Shown piece after piece: positions 1-7,462 of a DNA stretch of 42,184 nt; position 1 is the first letter of the stretch; each line of letters begins with the position of its first letter. This DNA comes from Lachnospiraceae bacterium. Lineage in GTDB: Bacteria > Bacillota > Clostridia > Lachnospirales > Lachnospiraceae. Made by a program: the position numbers and the translations under genes. Location: NCBI GenBank assembly GCA_029008035.1, contig JAQXIY010000029.1, forward strand, positions 1 through 42,184, in the 5' to 3' direction. Under the pieces are notes generated by a model, which saw nothing but the letters and a program-made list of their open reading frames with translations, had not been told where the DNA came from and searched no databases.

Positions 1-359
1 GAGGGATTGTTGTTCCGATTCTGGTGGAAGTGAACATTGCCCATGAAGAAACAAAATTTGGTGTAACAAAGGAAGACGCCATAGAACTGGTTCGACAGAT
101 TGCTGCATTGGATGGTATCCAAATAAAAGGGCTTATGACTATAGCACCATATGTTGTGGATTCTGAGGAAAATCGTCCGTTTTTTCGCAAAATAAAGGAT
201 TTATCTGTTGACATTATGCAACAAAACATTGATAATGTATGTATTGATGTTATATCTATGGGTATGACAGGATATTATGAGGTTGCCATTGAGGAAGGCG
301 CAACAATGGTTCGCGTGGGAACAGGAATCTTTGGCAAGAGAGAATACAGTAATTCATAG
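1..359 (+). CDS. yggS: YggS-family pyridoxal-phosphate homeostasis protein, C-terminal part
   Basis: Only about the last 118 residues are in the window; the reading frame is open from base 3 and the start lies upstream. The segment VEVNIAHEETKFGV followed by GLMTIAP, SMGMTGYYEVAIEEGATMVRVGTGIFG is typical of the fold-type III barrel of YggS/YlmE/PROSC proteins, which bind pyridoxal 5'-phosphate and buffer its cellular level without a known catalytic activity. In Firmicutes this gene commonly precedes sepF, as it does here (18-base gap), so it is probably part of the same plus-strand operon. The PLP-binding lysine would be in the missing N-terminal part. Confidence 0.9.
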   Translation, partial: GIVVPILVEVNIAHEETKFGVTKEDAIELVRQIAALDGIQIKGLMTIAPYVVDSEENRPFFRKIKDLSVDIMQQNIDNVCIDVISMGMTGYYEVAIEEGATMVRVGTGIFGKREYSNS

Positions 360-377
360 GCATGAAGGAGAATAATC

Positions 378-944
378 ATGGCATTTTTTGATCGTATGTT
401 GGATGTAATGAAGCTTCCGGAAGATGACGAAGAATATTATGATGATGAAATGTACGATGATGAGTACGACGACGATGATGACTACGATGAAGATTCCAGG
501 TCTATCTTTCATATGTTTGGCAAGAGAAAAGATATTGATGAAGAACCTGAAGAGAAAGCACCACGTGCGGTAGCAACTCCGGCAAAAGAACGCCCTGTGG
601 CTAAGCCATCACCTAAGATAACTCCAATGCGAGGCGGTAGAAAGGGGAACAACGTTAGTATGGAAGTTTGTGTAATTAAGCCATCATCCTTTGAAGATGC
701 AAGGGAAATTTCAGAGACATTATTGGCAGACCGCACCGTGATTTTGAATATGGAGGGCCTTGATTTAGGCCTTGCTCAGAGAATCATAGATTTCACATCC
801 GGTTCTTGCTATGCCATTGACGGTAATCTTCAGAAGGTAAGCAACTATATCTTTATTATCACACCTGCTTCTGTTGATATTTCCGGAGATTTACAAGGGA
901 TTGTAGATGCTTTTGACTTCTCAGGGATTCAGACAGGATTTTAG
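378..944 (+). CDS. sepF: Cell division protein SepF
   Basis: SepF is a membrane-associated FtsZ partner that bundles or anchors FtsZ filaments at the division septum. The 188-residue protein has the family layout: a short amphipathic start (MAFFDRMLDVMKL), a variable linker, and a C-terminal SepF core (about residues 94-185) with the signature EDAREISETLLADRTVILNM and the FTSGSCYAIDG segment. The linker is extremely acidic (about residues 15-41, almost only D, E and Y) and then basic and proline-rich. A clear Shine-Dalgarno sequence GAAGGAG precedes the ATG. It sits between yggS and ylmH, the usual Firmicute division cluster order. Confidence 0.95.
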   Translation: MAFFDRMLDVMKLPEDDEEYYDDEMYDDEYDDDDDYDEDSRSIFHMFGKRKDIDEEPEEKAPRAVATPAKERPVAKPSPKITPMRGGRKGNNVSMEVCVIKPSSFEDAREISETLLADRTVILNMEGLDLGLAQRIIDFTSGSCYAIDGNLQKVSNYIFIITPASVDISGDLQGIVDAFDFSGIQTGF

Positions 945-946
945 AG

Positions 947-1699
947 ATGAATCGAGATGATTATGCTGTTACCCGCAGATTTGAAGACTTATCCAATCAG
1001 GCTGACAGGAAAGGAATCGTCTTATTTAGCGATTTTTTAAATATGAATGAGATTAACCTGCTACATCAATGTAAGGATGTGCTATCCACGTCTTATACGA
1101 TGTATGGCGGTTATGAGTGTGCAGAGCGTCAGATGGTAGCATTCCAACCTGATGCTCTTTATTATAATTGGGAGTTCCCCATTAGCTGTATAAAGTACAG
1201 GCCTGTCAATGAGAGATTTTCTCAAGCGTTGACTCATCGAGATGTGCTGGGGGCATTGATGCATCTTGGGATTGAACGTTCTCTTATTGGCGATATTGTA
1301 TTTCAAGATAAAGATATTCTTGTATTTTGTCATGAAAAGATTGCCCCCTATCTTTTACAGGAACTTTCTCAAATAAAACATACCCAGGTTATAGGACAAA
1401 GTTTTATGCCGAGGGAGCTTTCTGTTGTTCCGTGCTTTGAAAATGCTCAGGGCAATATTTCGTCAAATCGTCTGGATGCCTTTGTATCTCATGTGTGCAA
1501 GTTGTCCAGAGCCAAAGCCACAGAATTTATCCTTGGAGAAAATGTTTTTGTTGATGGAAAGATGATTTCTAATTACAGTGCCAAGCTGTCTGTAGGGAAT
1601 ATTATATCTTTGCGTGGATATGGCAAAATAAAGCTGACAGAGATAGGTGGATTGACCAAAAAAGGTAGGATTTGGATATCTTATCAATGGTATAAATAA
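947..1699 (+). CDS. ylmH: YlmH family S4-domain RNA-binding protein
   Basis: A 250-residue protein with the two parts seen in YlmH: an N-terminal alpha/beta domain (residues 1-170, containing the conserved HRDVLGALMHLGIER and GDI segments) and a C-terminal S4 RNA-binding domain (about 180-250, RLDAFVSHVCKLSRAKATEFI and VFVDGK). YlmH proteins bind ribosomal large subunits and have been linked to rescue of stalled peptidyl-tRNA in Bacillus. The start codon lies two bases after the sepF stop; the Shine-Dalgarno match is weak, which suggests translational coupling to sepF. Same operon as its neighbours. Confidence 0.9.
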   Translation: MNRDDYAVTRRFEDLSNQADRKGIVLFSDFLNMNEINLLHQCKDVLSTSYTMYGGYECAERQMVAFQPDALYYNWEFPISCIKYRPVNERFSQALTHRDVLGALMHLGIERSLIGDIVFQDKDILVFCHEKIAPYLLQELSQIKHTQVIGQSFMPRELSVVPCFENAQGNISSNRLDAFVSHVCKLSRAKATEFILGENVFVDGKMISNYSAKLSVGNIISLRGYGKIKLTEIGGLTKKGRIWISYQWYK

Positions 1700-1709
1700 T
1701 GGAGGTATT

Positions 1710-2801
1710 ATGTCAAAGAAATTAGAAGTAATGTATGACGGGAAACCTTGTTACCCCATATACTTAGAACAGTCTTTTGATGCATTTTTACATCATTACC
1801 GTAGTTTGAGCAACTCAAATCACAGGAAAGTCTGCATTGTGACAGATTCTATCGTGGCAGATTTATACCTTAATGAAATGGAAAAAATCTGTAAAAATCA
1901 ATTTTCTGATGTTTATTCTTTTGTTTTCCATCAGGGAGAAGCGTCGAAAAATCTAGACACAGTGCAGAAATTATATTTTTATTTAATAAATAATAGGTTT
2001 GACCGCAAAGATTTGCTCATTGCTTTGGGTGGTGGCGTGGTTGGTGACTTGACTGGCTTTACTGCAGCCACTTATTTAAGAGGAATTGACTTTATACAGG
2101 TGCCTACCACCTTGCTTTCTCAGGTAGACAGTAGTATTGGCGGAAAGACCGGCGTAGATTTTTCGCAGTTTAAGAATATGGTGGGTGCATTTTATATGCC
2201 TCGCATGGTTTATATCAACACTGCGGTATTGCGCACATTACCTGTGGTACAGTTTCAGTCCGGAATGGGTGAAGTGATTAAACATGGTTTGATTAAGAGC
2301 CAATCATATTATCAGTGGCTCAAAGAATCTCATGATGCCATCATGGCTTTGGATGATTCTGTACTGGAAGAAATGATCTATGAGAGTTGTAAAATCAAAA
2401 AAGCAGTGGTGGAAGAGGATCCCAAGGAACATGGAATCCGGGCGCATTTAAACTTTGGACATACCATCGGGCATGCGGTGGAGAAGCTATCTGATTTCAC
2501 GCTGTATCACGGACAATGTGTTGCCATTGGCATGCATAGTGCGGCATATTTATCTACGGTAAATCATCAAATGAGCTCTGAAGTATATCAGGATATTTTA
2601 GAAACCATTGAGAGTTTCGGTTTGCCTACCACAGTATCCGGATTTGATGCTGCATCTATTTTAGACGCCACAAAGTCAGACAAAAAAATGGATGCCGGTC
2701 ATATAAAGTTTGTGGTTTTAGATCAAGTGGGGGAGGCAGTGATAGATACCAATTACACGGATGACATGTTATTGTCTGCTATTTCCACAATTCTACAGTA
2801 A
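1710..2801 (+). CDS. aroB: 3-dehydroquinate synthase
   Basis: AroB converts DAHP to 3-dehydroquinate, the second step of the shikimate pathway, using NAD and a divalent metal. The 363-residue length is normal. Signatures are complete: the NAD-binding DLLIALGGGVVGDLTGFTAA, the QVPTTLLSQVDSSIGGKTGVD active-site stretch, GMGEVIKHGLI, and the metal-ligand histidines in LNFGHTIGHAVE and YHGQCVAIG. Strong Shine-Dalgarno (GGAGG). The odd point is location: it lies between ylmH and lspA in a division and envelope cluster, with no other shikimate gene in the window; Bacillus has ylmH followed by divIVA and ileS here. Confidence 0.96.
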   Translation: MSKKLEVMYDGKPCYPIYLEQSFDAFLHHYRSLSNSNHRKVCIVTDSIVADLYLNEMEKICKNQFSDVYSFVFHQGEASKNLDTVQKLYFYLINNRFDRKDLLIALGGGVVGDLTGFTAATYLRGIDFIQVPTTLLSQVDSSIGGKTGVDFSQFKNMVGAFYMPRMVYINTAVLRTLPVVQFQSGMGEVIKHGLIKSQSYYQWLKESHDAIMALDDSVLEEMIYESCKIKKAVVEEDPKEHGIRAHLNFGHTIGHAVEKLSDFTLYHGQCVAIGMHSAAYLSTVNHQMSSEVYQDILETIESFGLPTTVSGFDAASILDATKSDKKMDAGHIKFVVLDQVGEAVIDTNYTDDMLLSAISTILQ

Positions 2802-2816
2802 AAGGCGGTTATCAAA

Positions 2817-3344
2817 ATGAAAGAATCGAAATTATATTCTCTACTCTTTGGATTCATATTTACATGTGTTTTGGTGTTTTTGGATCAGTGGAGCAAACAG
2901 CTGGCATATGTAAGACTGGCGGGAGGCAGAGATTTTGTTATCATTCCGGGGGCATTAGAATTGCATTATTTGGAAAATACAGGAGCTGCATTTTCTCTTT
3001 TGGAGAATAAAATGTTTGTTTTTTACATTTTAACTCCGTTGTTGTGTGCTCTTATGGTTTTTTTATATGCAAGGTTGCCGATGGATAAGAAATTCACATC
3101 CCTTAGATGGGTGTTAATTTTTTTGACAGCCGGGGCAATCGGTAATTTTATTGACAGGATACAGTATCAGTATGTAATTGATTTCATTTATGTCTCGCTG
3201 ATACATTTCCCTGTGTTTAATGTGGCAGATATTTATGTCACATGCAGTGTTGCTGTTTTGTTTATTTTGATATTGTTTGTATACTCAGAGGAAGAGTTGT
3301 CTGTCATTATGGAACATCTGAAATTCTGGAAAAGGAATTCATAA
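2817..3344 (+). CDS. lspA: Lipoprotein signal peptidase (signal peptidase II)
   Basis: LspA is the membrane aspartyl protease that removes signal peptides from diacylglyceryl-modified prolipoproteins. The 175-residue protein has four hydrophobic segments (about residues 9-27, 63-82, 95-115 and 137-158). Both catalytic aspartates are visible: GNFIDRI after the third segment and FNVADIYV before the fourth; the conserved ENTGAAFSLL loop is also present. A slightly extended C-terminal tail is basic and cytoplasmic. It is 15 bases after aroB and 18 bases before rluD, so co-transcribed; lspA-rluD is a common Firmicute pair. Confidence 0.96.
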   Translation: MKESKLYSLLFGFIFTCVLVFLDQWSKQLAYVRLAGGRDFVIIPGALELHYLENTGAAFSLLENKMFVFYILTPLLCALMVFLYARLPMDKKFTSLRWVLIFLTAGAIGNFIDRIQYQYVIDFIYVSLIHFPVFNVADIYVTCSVAVLFILILFVYSEEELSVIMEHLKFWKRNS

Positions 3345-3362
3345 ACGCGGAGAGGATATTAT

Positions 3363-4265
3363 ATGAGCAATTATTTTGTTGAGCCGGAGCAGGAAGGTCT
3401 TCGGCTTGATGTTTTTTTAAATCAAATGGAGGAGAATCAATCTCGCAGCGCCATACAAAAGCAAATCAAAGAAGGGCGAGTAACCGTAAATGGAGATAGG
3501 ACGAAACCCAGTTATAGTGTTTGCGCCGGGGACGAGGTTTTTCTTGTCGGGCAAGAACCGGTAGAGGTTGCCATTGTTCCCGAGAATATTCCTCTTGATA
3601 TTTTGTTCGAGGATGAAGATTTGTTGGTGGTTAACAAACCAAAGGGGATGGTAGTGCATCCTGCCCCGGGGCATATTACGGGGACGCTGGTAAATGCTGT
3701 GATGTTTCACTGCAAAGAATCTTTATCCGGAATCAATGGTGAACTTCGTCCCGGGATTGTTCACAGAATTGACCGGGACACTACCGGATCTTTGATTGTA
3801 TGTAAAAATGATGCGAGTCATAATCATATTGCCAGCCAAATCAAAGAACATTCTGTTAATCGTGTTTATCGAGGAATTGTATTGGGCAATGTATCTGAAG
3901 AAGACGGATGTATCCATGCACCTATCGGAAGGCATCCTGTAGAGCGAAAGAAGATGGCTGTCAATGAGCGCAACGGGAAAGATGCCATTACCCATTACCG
4001 TGTTCTGAAACGCTTTGAAAAATATACTTACATGGAATTTAAACTAGAAACAGGACGAACTCACCAGATAAGAGTTCATATGGCAAGTATTGGTCATCCT
4101 TTATTGGGAGATGATGTTTATGGGCCCCCAAAATGCCCCTTCCATCTGGAGGGACAGACATTGCATGCAGCCATCATTGGATTCGTACATCCGAGAAGCG
4201 GAGAGTATATAGAAGTGGAAGCACCCCTGCCGGAGTACTTCCAACATCTGTTAGATATTCTTTAA
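3363..4265 (+). CDS. rluD: RluD-type 23S rRNA pseudouridine synthase
   Basis: A 300-residue RluA-family enzyme that isomerises uridines in 23S rRNA. It has an N-terminal S4 domain (about residues 12-72, RLDVFLNQM to VTVNGDRTKPSYSV) and a catalytic domain with DEDLLVVNKPKGMVVHPAPGH and the catalytic-Asp motif HRIDRDTTGSLIV (normally HRLDxxTSGLL). The downstream ETGRTHQIRVHMASIGHPLLGDDVYG motif is intact. Shine-Dalgarno GGAGAGG. Last gene of the first operon; it converges on lexA with only seven bases between the two stop codons. Which uridines are modified cannot be told from sequence alone. Confidence 0.92.
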   Translation: MSNYFVEPEQEGLRLDVFLNQMEENQSRSAIQKQIKEGRVTVNGDRTKPSYSVCAGDEVFLVGQEPVEVAIVPENIPLDILFEDEDLLVVNKPKGMVVHPAPGHITGTLVNAVMFHCKESLSGINGELRPGIVHRIDRDTTGSLIVCKNDASHNHIASQIKEHSVNRVYRGIVLGNVSEEDGCIHAPIGRHPVERKKMAVNERNGKDAITHYRVLKRFEKYTYMEFKLETGRTHQIRVHMASIGHPLLGDDVYGPPKCPFHLEGQTLHAAIIGFVHPRSGEYIEVEAPLPEYFQHLLDIL

Positions 4266-4272
4266 TCGAATA

Positions 4273-4887
4273 TTAGAAAAATCGAAATACGCCAAATACA
4301 ACGCCGAGAATCTGACAATCCGGAACAATAATAGGATCCATATTGTCATTCTCCGGCTGAAGGCGGATGTGACCATCTTCCTTATAGAAAGTCTTGACAG
4401 TAGCAGAATCATCTACCAAAGCGGCTACCATATCTCCATTGTTGGCGGTGGATTGTTGCTTTACCAGAATCACATCGCCATCAAAAATCCCCACATTAAT
4501 CATGCTTTCACCCTTGACCTTCAACATAAAGGTACTTTGGTTGGGCATATACTCTGCCGGAATAGGAAAGTAGTTATCAATATTCTGGATAGCCAAGAGA
4601 GGCTGTCCGGCAGCGATAGAGCCAACAATAGGGACGTTTACGACCTCGCGTCTTGTAAGGTTAAAGTTGTCATCCACAATCTCAATAGCCCGAGGCTTAG
4701 AGGGGTCCCTGCGAATATAACCGTTCTTCTCCAATGTCTCTAAATGAGAGTGAATAGAAGAGGTAGACTTCAAATGAACCGCATCACACAACTCTCGAAC
4801 GGTTGGCGGATATCCTTTATTTAAAATCTCCTGCTTCATATATTCAAGTATCTCTCTCTGCTTGTCAGATATTCTACCGTACTCCAT
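4273..4887 (-). CDS. lexA: LexA repressor, SOS master regulator
   Basis: LexA represses DNA-damage genes until RecA-stimulated self-cleavage. The 204-residue protein has the N-terminal winged helix (residues 1-70, SDKQREILEYMK, YPPTVRELCDAVHLKSTSSIHSHL) and the S24 peptidase domain. The scissile Ala93-Gly94 bond sits in IAAGQP, nucleophile Ser128 in KGESM, and Lys165 in SATVKTFYK, so autocleavage should work. Shine-Dalgarno AAGGAG. It is divergent from a YneA-like gene with three LexA-box-like sites between them, so autoregulation is likely. Confidence 0.97.
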   Translation of the reverse strand: MEYGRISDKQREILEYMKQEILNKGYPPTVRELCDAVHLKSTSSIHSHLETLEKNGYIRRDPSKPRAIEIVDDNFNLTRREVVNVPIVGSIAAGQPLLAIQNIDNYFPIPAEYMPNQSTFMLKVKGESMINVGIFDGDVILVKQQSTANNGDMVAALVDDSATVKTFYKEDGHIRLQPENDNMDPIIVPDCQILGVVFGVFRFF

Positions 4888-4922
4888 AAGACATCTCCTT
4901 TATCTGTATCTTTATAATAAGC

Positions 4923-4951
4923 ACTATATCATACTATTCGCTAAAAAGCAA
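4923..4951 (-). promoter_or_regulatory. Probable lexA promoter
   Basis: Read on the minus strand: -35 TTGCTT (4946-4951), 17-base spacer, -10 TATAGT (4923-4928), followed by a 35-base leader to the lexA start. A LexA-box-like palindrome lies just upstream of the -35 (4962-4975), suitable for autorepression. Confidence 0.6.
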
Positions 4952-4961
4952 ACAAACTTTC

Positions 4962-4975
4962 CGAAAATATGTTCG
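4962..4975. promoter_or_regulatory. LexA (SOS) box 1
   Basis: CGAAAATATGTTCG matches the Gram-positive LexA operator CGAACRNRYGTTCG at all fixed positions but one. It lies in the lexA to LysM-gene divergent region, nearest the lexA promoter. Confidence 0.75.
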
Positions 4976-4984
4976 AATTTTCTA

Positions 4985-5013
4985 TTGACAAACATTTGTT
5001 CTTGCTGTAATAT
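4985..5013 (+). promoter_or_regulatory. Promoter of the YneA-like gene
   Basis: Perfect -35 TTGACA (4985-4990), 17-base spacer, -10 TAATAT (5008-5013). A second LexA-box-like palindrome fills the spacer, which is the classic geometry for tight repression of a strong promoter. Confidence 0.8.
4989..5002. promoter_or_regulatory. LexA (SOS) box 2, inside promoter spacer
   Basis: CAAACATTTGTTCT fits the LexA operator CGAACRNRYGTTCG apart from the second and last bases and the central N-R-Y region. It begins in the -35 and covers most of the spacer of the promoter at 4985-5013. Confidence 0.65.
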
Positions 5014-5019
5014 CATATC

Positions 5020-5033
5020 AGAACAGAAGTTCG
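5020..5033. promoter_or_regulatory. LexA (SOS) box 3, near transcription start
   Basis: AGAACAGAAGTTCG keeps both GAAC and GTTCG half-sites of the LexA operator. It lies 7-20 bases downstream of the -10, covering the predicted transcription start, so it would block initiation or early elongation. Confidence 0.6.
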
Positions 5034-5068
5034 ATTACATTTGTGCAGAATAGAAAGAGAGCGTAACT

Positions 5069-5419
5069 ATGAGAGAGAGAACAGGATATTATAAGTCGAA
5101 GATGGGTAGAAGCAGAGTAGTGAGACGGACACGTTGGGCTGTCATTGCCACTCTGGCACTGATTTTTTGTATGGTCACATGTATTTTTGTTATGAACTCA
5201 AGTGCTAAGGAAGAACACGAGACATATAAGTATTATACCAGTATTGAGATTCAGGAGGGTGATTCCTTATGGGAGATTGCCCAGGAATATGGAGCTGTTG
5301 CGCATATTGACAGCCGAGACTATATTGCTGAAGTGAAGGAGATTAACCATCTTCAGGGCGATGAGATTCATTCGGGACAGTATTTGACGATTCCCTACTA
5401 CTCATCCATAATTAAGTAG
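5069..5419 (+). CDS. YneA-like SOS-inducible LysM membrane protein (probable division inhibitor)
   Basis: A 116-residue protein: basic N-terminus (KMGRSRVVRRTRW), one transmembrane segment (about residues 25-44), then an extracytoplasmic LysM domain (about 60-112, IQEGDSLWEIAQEYGA ... LQGDEIHSGQYLTIPYYS). This is the architecture of Bacillus YneA, the LexA-controlled inhibitor that delays division after DNA damage; YneA is also divergent from lexA there. The promoter is overlaid by LexA-box-like sites, supporting the same role. Overall sequence identity cannot be judged here, so the functional call is inference from architecture and context. Shine-Dalgarno AAGAGAG is modest. Confidence 0.8.
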   Translation: MRERTGYYKSKMGRSRVVRRTRWAVIATLALIFCMVTCIFVMNSSAKEEHETYKYYTSIEIQEGDSLWEIAQEYGAVAHIDSRDYIAEVKEINHLQGDEIHSGQYLTIPYYSSIIK

Positions 5420-5423
5420 TTTT

Positions 5424-5445
5424 TACCTCGTTTTAGGTTGTTTTT
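5424..5445 (+). terminator. Possible weak terminator after the LysM gene
   Basis: A short ACCT/AGGT hairpin with a six-base loop is followed by a T-rich run (TGTTTTTTGTCTCTTTT). The stem is only four pairs, so termination would be leaky. Confidence 0.3.
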
Positions 5446-5466
5446 TGTCTCTTTTATTATTATAAT
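5438..5466 (+). promoter_or_regulatory. Possible promoter of the acyltransferase gene
   Basis: -35 TTGTTT (5438-5443), 17-base spacer, perfect -10 TATAAT (5461-5466), 32 bases before the start codon at 5499. The -35 half is weak and lies in the T-run after the previous gene. Confidence 0.5.
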
Positions 5467-5498
5467 TTAGGTAATACATAAGGGAGAGTAAGAGAGAT

Positions 5499-6212
5499 AT
5501 GTTACGTTTTATTCTGGTTGTTCTTGCTAATTTGCGACGTGCACCATATTTGGTACCCAAGATGCGCAAGATGTTCCGGCACCCAGAACGTTATTCTGAA
5601 GAAGTGCGGTATTCGTTTGCTCAAAAATTAATAGATTATATGAAGGCTTCTGGCAAGATTGAGACTGAAGTGTATGGAGAGGAATTATTGCCAAAAGAAG
5701 GCGGCTATGTGATGTTTCCTAATCACCAAGGTAAATATGATGCTCTGGGTATCATTTATGCCCATAAGTTACCATGTACTTTTGTGATGGACAAGGCCAA
5801 GTCTAATTCTTTTCTGGTAAAAGAGTTGGTGGATATGCTTGGAGCTAAGAGATTGGAACTTGACAATGTTCGCCAGAATCTCACCATTATTAATGAGATT
5901 ACAGAGGAAGTGAAGCAGGGTAAGCGCTTTATTCTCTTTTCTGAAGGCGGTTATGATAAGAATCGTAACAACGTACAGCGCTTTAAACCGGGTAGTTTTA
6001 AGTGTTGCTTGCGTTCACAGGCACCTATTGTACCTGTGGCTTTGATTGATTCTTATAAGCCGTTTAATAGCTTATCCTTTGGCAAAGTTACCACCAAGGT
6101 AATCTTTATGGATCCAATCTATTATGATGAATACAAAGAAATGAAGACTCAGGACATTGCACTTATGGTACGCCAGAGAATTATTGATAAGATGATAGAA
6201 TTTGGTGTATGA
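5499..6212 (+). CDS. plsC: 1-acyl-sn-glycerol-3-phosphate acyltransferase (PlsC family)
   Basis: PlsC-type enzymes acylate lysophosphatidate to phosphatidate at the membrane. The 237-residue protein carries the family motifs in order: the catalytic HX4D box as NHQGKYD (near residue 77), a second box FSEGGYDKN in place of the usual EGTR (near 149), and APIVPVAL as the last motif (near 174). An N-terminal hydrophobic stretch (LRFILVVLANL) could anchor it. Shine-Dalgarno AAGGGAGAG. It lies alone between the SOS gene and the recombinase. A related acyltransferase with another acceptor is possible. Confidence 0.85.
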   Translation: MLRFILVVLANLRRAPYLVPKMRKMFRHPERYSEEVRYSFAQKLIDYMKASGKIETEVYGEELLPKEGGYVMFPNHQGKYDALGIIYAHKLPCTFVMDKAKSNSFLVKELVDMLGAKRLELDNVRQNLTIINEITEEVKQGKRFILFSEGGYDKNRNNVQRFKPGSFKCCLRSQAPIVPVALIDSYKPFNSLSFGKVTTKVIFMDPIYYDEYKEMKTQDIALMVRQRIIDKMIEFGV

Positions 6213-6233
6213 CAATTATAATATTATCCATAA

Positions 6234-6292
6234 AATAACACTGTTTTATCCGAAACGGGACACTGTGAGTAGGTGAGATAGTGTTATTGTTT
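6234..6292 (+). terminator. Long-loop terminator-like inverted repeat after plsC
   Basis: AATAACACT (6234-6242) pairs with AGTGTTATT (6280-6288), followed by GTTTTG. The 37-base loop contains a smaller GTTT/AAAC hairpin and a second ACACT that could compete for the AGTGT arm, so two alternative folds are possible. Confidence 0.45.
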
Positions 6293-6308
6293 TGAAATCT
6301 ATCTAGCG

Positions 6309-6326
6309 GATAAATATCTGTTTATC
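6309..6326. repeat. Small inverted repeat upstream of the recombinase promoter
   Basis: GATAAA (6309-6314) and TTTATC (6321-6326) form a six-pair palindrome with a six-base spacer, nine bases upstream of the -35 of the recombinase promoter. It could be an operator or a recombinase-binding site; nothing else supports a specific function. Confidence 0.35.
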
Positions 6327-6335
6327 AGAAAGATA

Positions 6336-6364
6336 TTGCCAAAATATATAGGATTTGTTATAAT
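6336..6364 (+). promoter_or_regulatory. Promoter of the XerS-like recombinase gene
   Basis: -35 TTGCCA (6336-6341), 17-base spacer, perfect -10 TATAAT (6359-6364), 36 bases before the ATG. The -10 is embedded in a partly symmetric element GTTATAATATATGTAAC (6357-6373). Confidence 0.75.
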
Positions 6365-6400
6365 ATATGTAACATTCATAATATTTGGAGGTGACATTCT

Positions 6401-7462
6401 ATGGGCAAAGATTCTCAGTTTTACAAGGATAAAGCCAAAAATCAAAAAATCAAACTACGCATGCTGTTAGATCAATTGCCTCAGTACGCTGTGGATTATA
6501 TACATAGTAAGGAATTGTCTACCCAGACAAGTACATTAATATCATATTCTTATGATTTGTTGTCTTTTTTTCGCTTTTTACTGGAGAAAAACCCTACATT
6601 ATCACATTATGAAATCAAAAATATTCCGTTATCAGTCTTAGAACAACTGACTCCTGAGGATATTATGGAATATCAACGTTATTTGGAACTAAATATCGAT
6701 GGAGAATTTCACGAAAATTGCAAGAAATCTATAGCAAGAAAAATGTCGCCGTTGCGTGGTATGTATCAGTATCAATTTGAACGTGAACATATTCAGAAAA
6801 ATCCCATGACGCTGGTTAAACTACCTAAGTTAAAAAAGGATAAAAACATCATCCGTATGAATAATTACGAAGTACAGGCCATTTTAAACGCCATAGAGAA
6901 CAATTCCGGCGTTGCAATGAGTGAACGCCAAAGAAAGTACTGTCAGAAGACACAGAAACGGGATTTGGCCATTTTAACGCTTATGTTGGGCACCGGGATT
7001 CGTGTGTCAGAATGCAACGGTCTGGATTTGACGGATATTGACTTTCGAGAGAATTCCATGACCATTATTCGAAAAGGCGGCGGACAGGATGTTTTATATT
7101 TTAATCAGGAGATTCATCAAGTGCTTGAGGACTATATTAATACGGAACGAGCTCTTATTACACCTATAGAAAAAGACGAAGCTGCCCTCTTCTATTCACT
7201 TCAGGGGAAGCGCATTAGCGTGGATTCCATTGAAAAATTAGTAAAAAAGTATGCTAAAATGGTAGTTCCCAACAAAAAAATTACTCCTCATAAACTGAGG
7301 AGTACATATGGCACTGCTTTGTACCGGGAAACCGGTGATATTCGCCTGGTGGCAGACGTTTTAGGACATGAAAATATCAATAACACCATTGACTATTACG
7401 CAGCCATGGAGGACGAACACAAACGCCAAGCGGCAGATGCTGTTAATTATCGAAGAAAGTAA
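6401..7462 (+). CDS. XerS-like tyrosine recombinase
   Basis: A 353-residue tyrosine recombinase. N-terminal SAM-like DNA-binding domain about residues 15-145; catalytic domain 160-353 with all active-site residues visible: Arg in LGTGIRVSEC (about 201), Lys in IIRKGGG, PHKLR (about 297-301), LGHEN (about 324) and Tyr in TIDYYA. It is longer than XerC/XerD (about 300) and its opening (YAVDYIHSKELS, IPLSVLEQLTPEDI, NGV-type insertion before KRDLAIL) recalls streptococcal XerS, which resolves chromosome dimers as a single recombinase. Strong Shine-Dalgarno GGAGGTG. No phage genes are nearby, so a chromosomal role is more likely than an integrase. XerS assignment is from memory of the family. Confidence 0.8.
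   Translation: MGKDSQFYKDKAKNQKIKLRMLLDQLPQYAVDYIHSKELSTQTSTLISYSYDLLSFFRFLLEKNPTLSHYEIKNIPLSVLEQLTPEDIMEYQRYLELNIDGEFHENCKKSIARKMSPLRGMYQYQFEREHIQKNPMTLVKLPKLKKDKNIIRMNNYEVQAILNAIENNSGVAMSERQRKYCQKTQKRDLAILTLMLGTGIRVSECNGLDLTDIDFRENSMTIIRKGGGQDVLYFNQEIHQVLEDYINTERALITPIEKDEAALFYSLQGKRISVDSIEKLVKKYAKMVVPNKKITPHKLRSTYGTALYRETGDIRLVADVLGHENINNTIDYYAAMEDEHKRQAADAVNYRRK

Noticed and set aside
4250-4290. Terminator between rluD and lexA
   Set aside because: ATATTC/GAATAT gives only a six-pair AT stem without a T-run.
6401-7462. Recombinase as a prophage or integrative-element integrase
   Set aside because: No phage, plasmid or conjugation genes, no direct-repeat attachment sites and no tRNA nearby; neighbours are chromosomal housekeeping genes.
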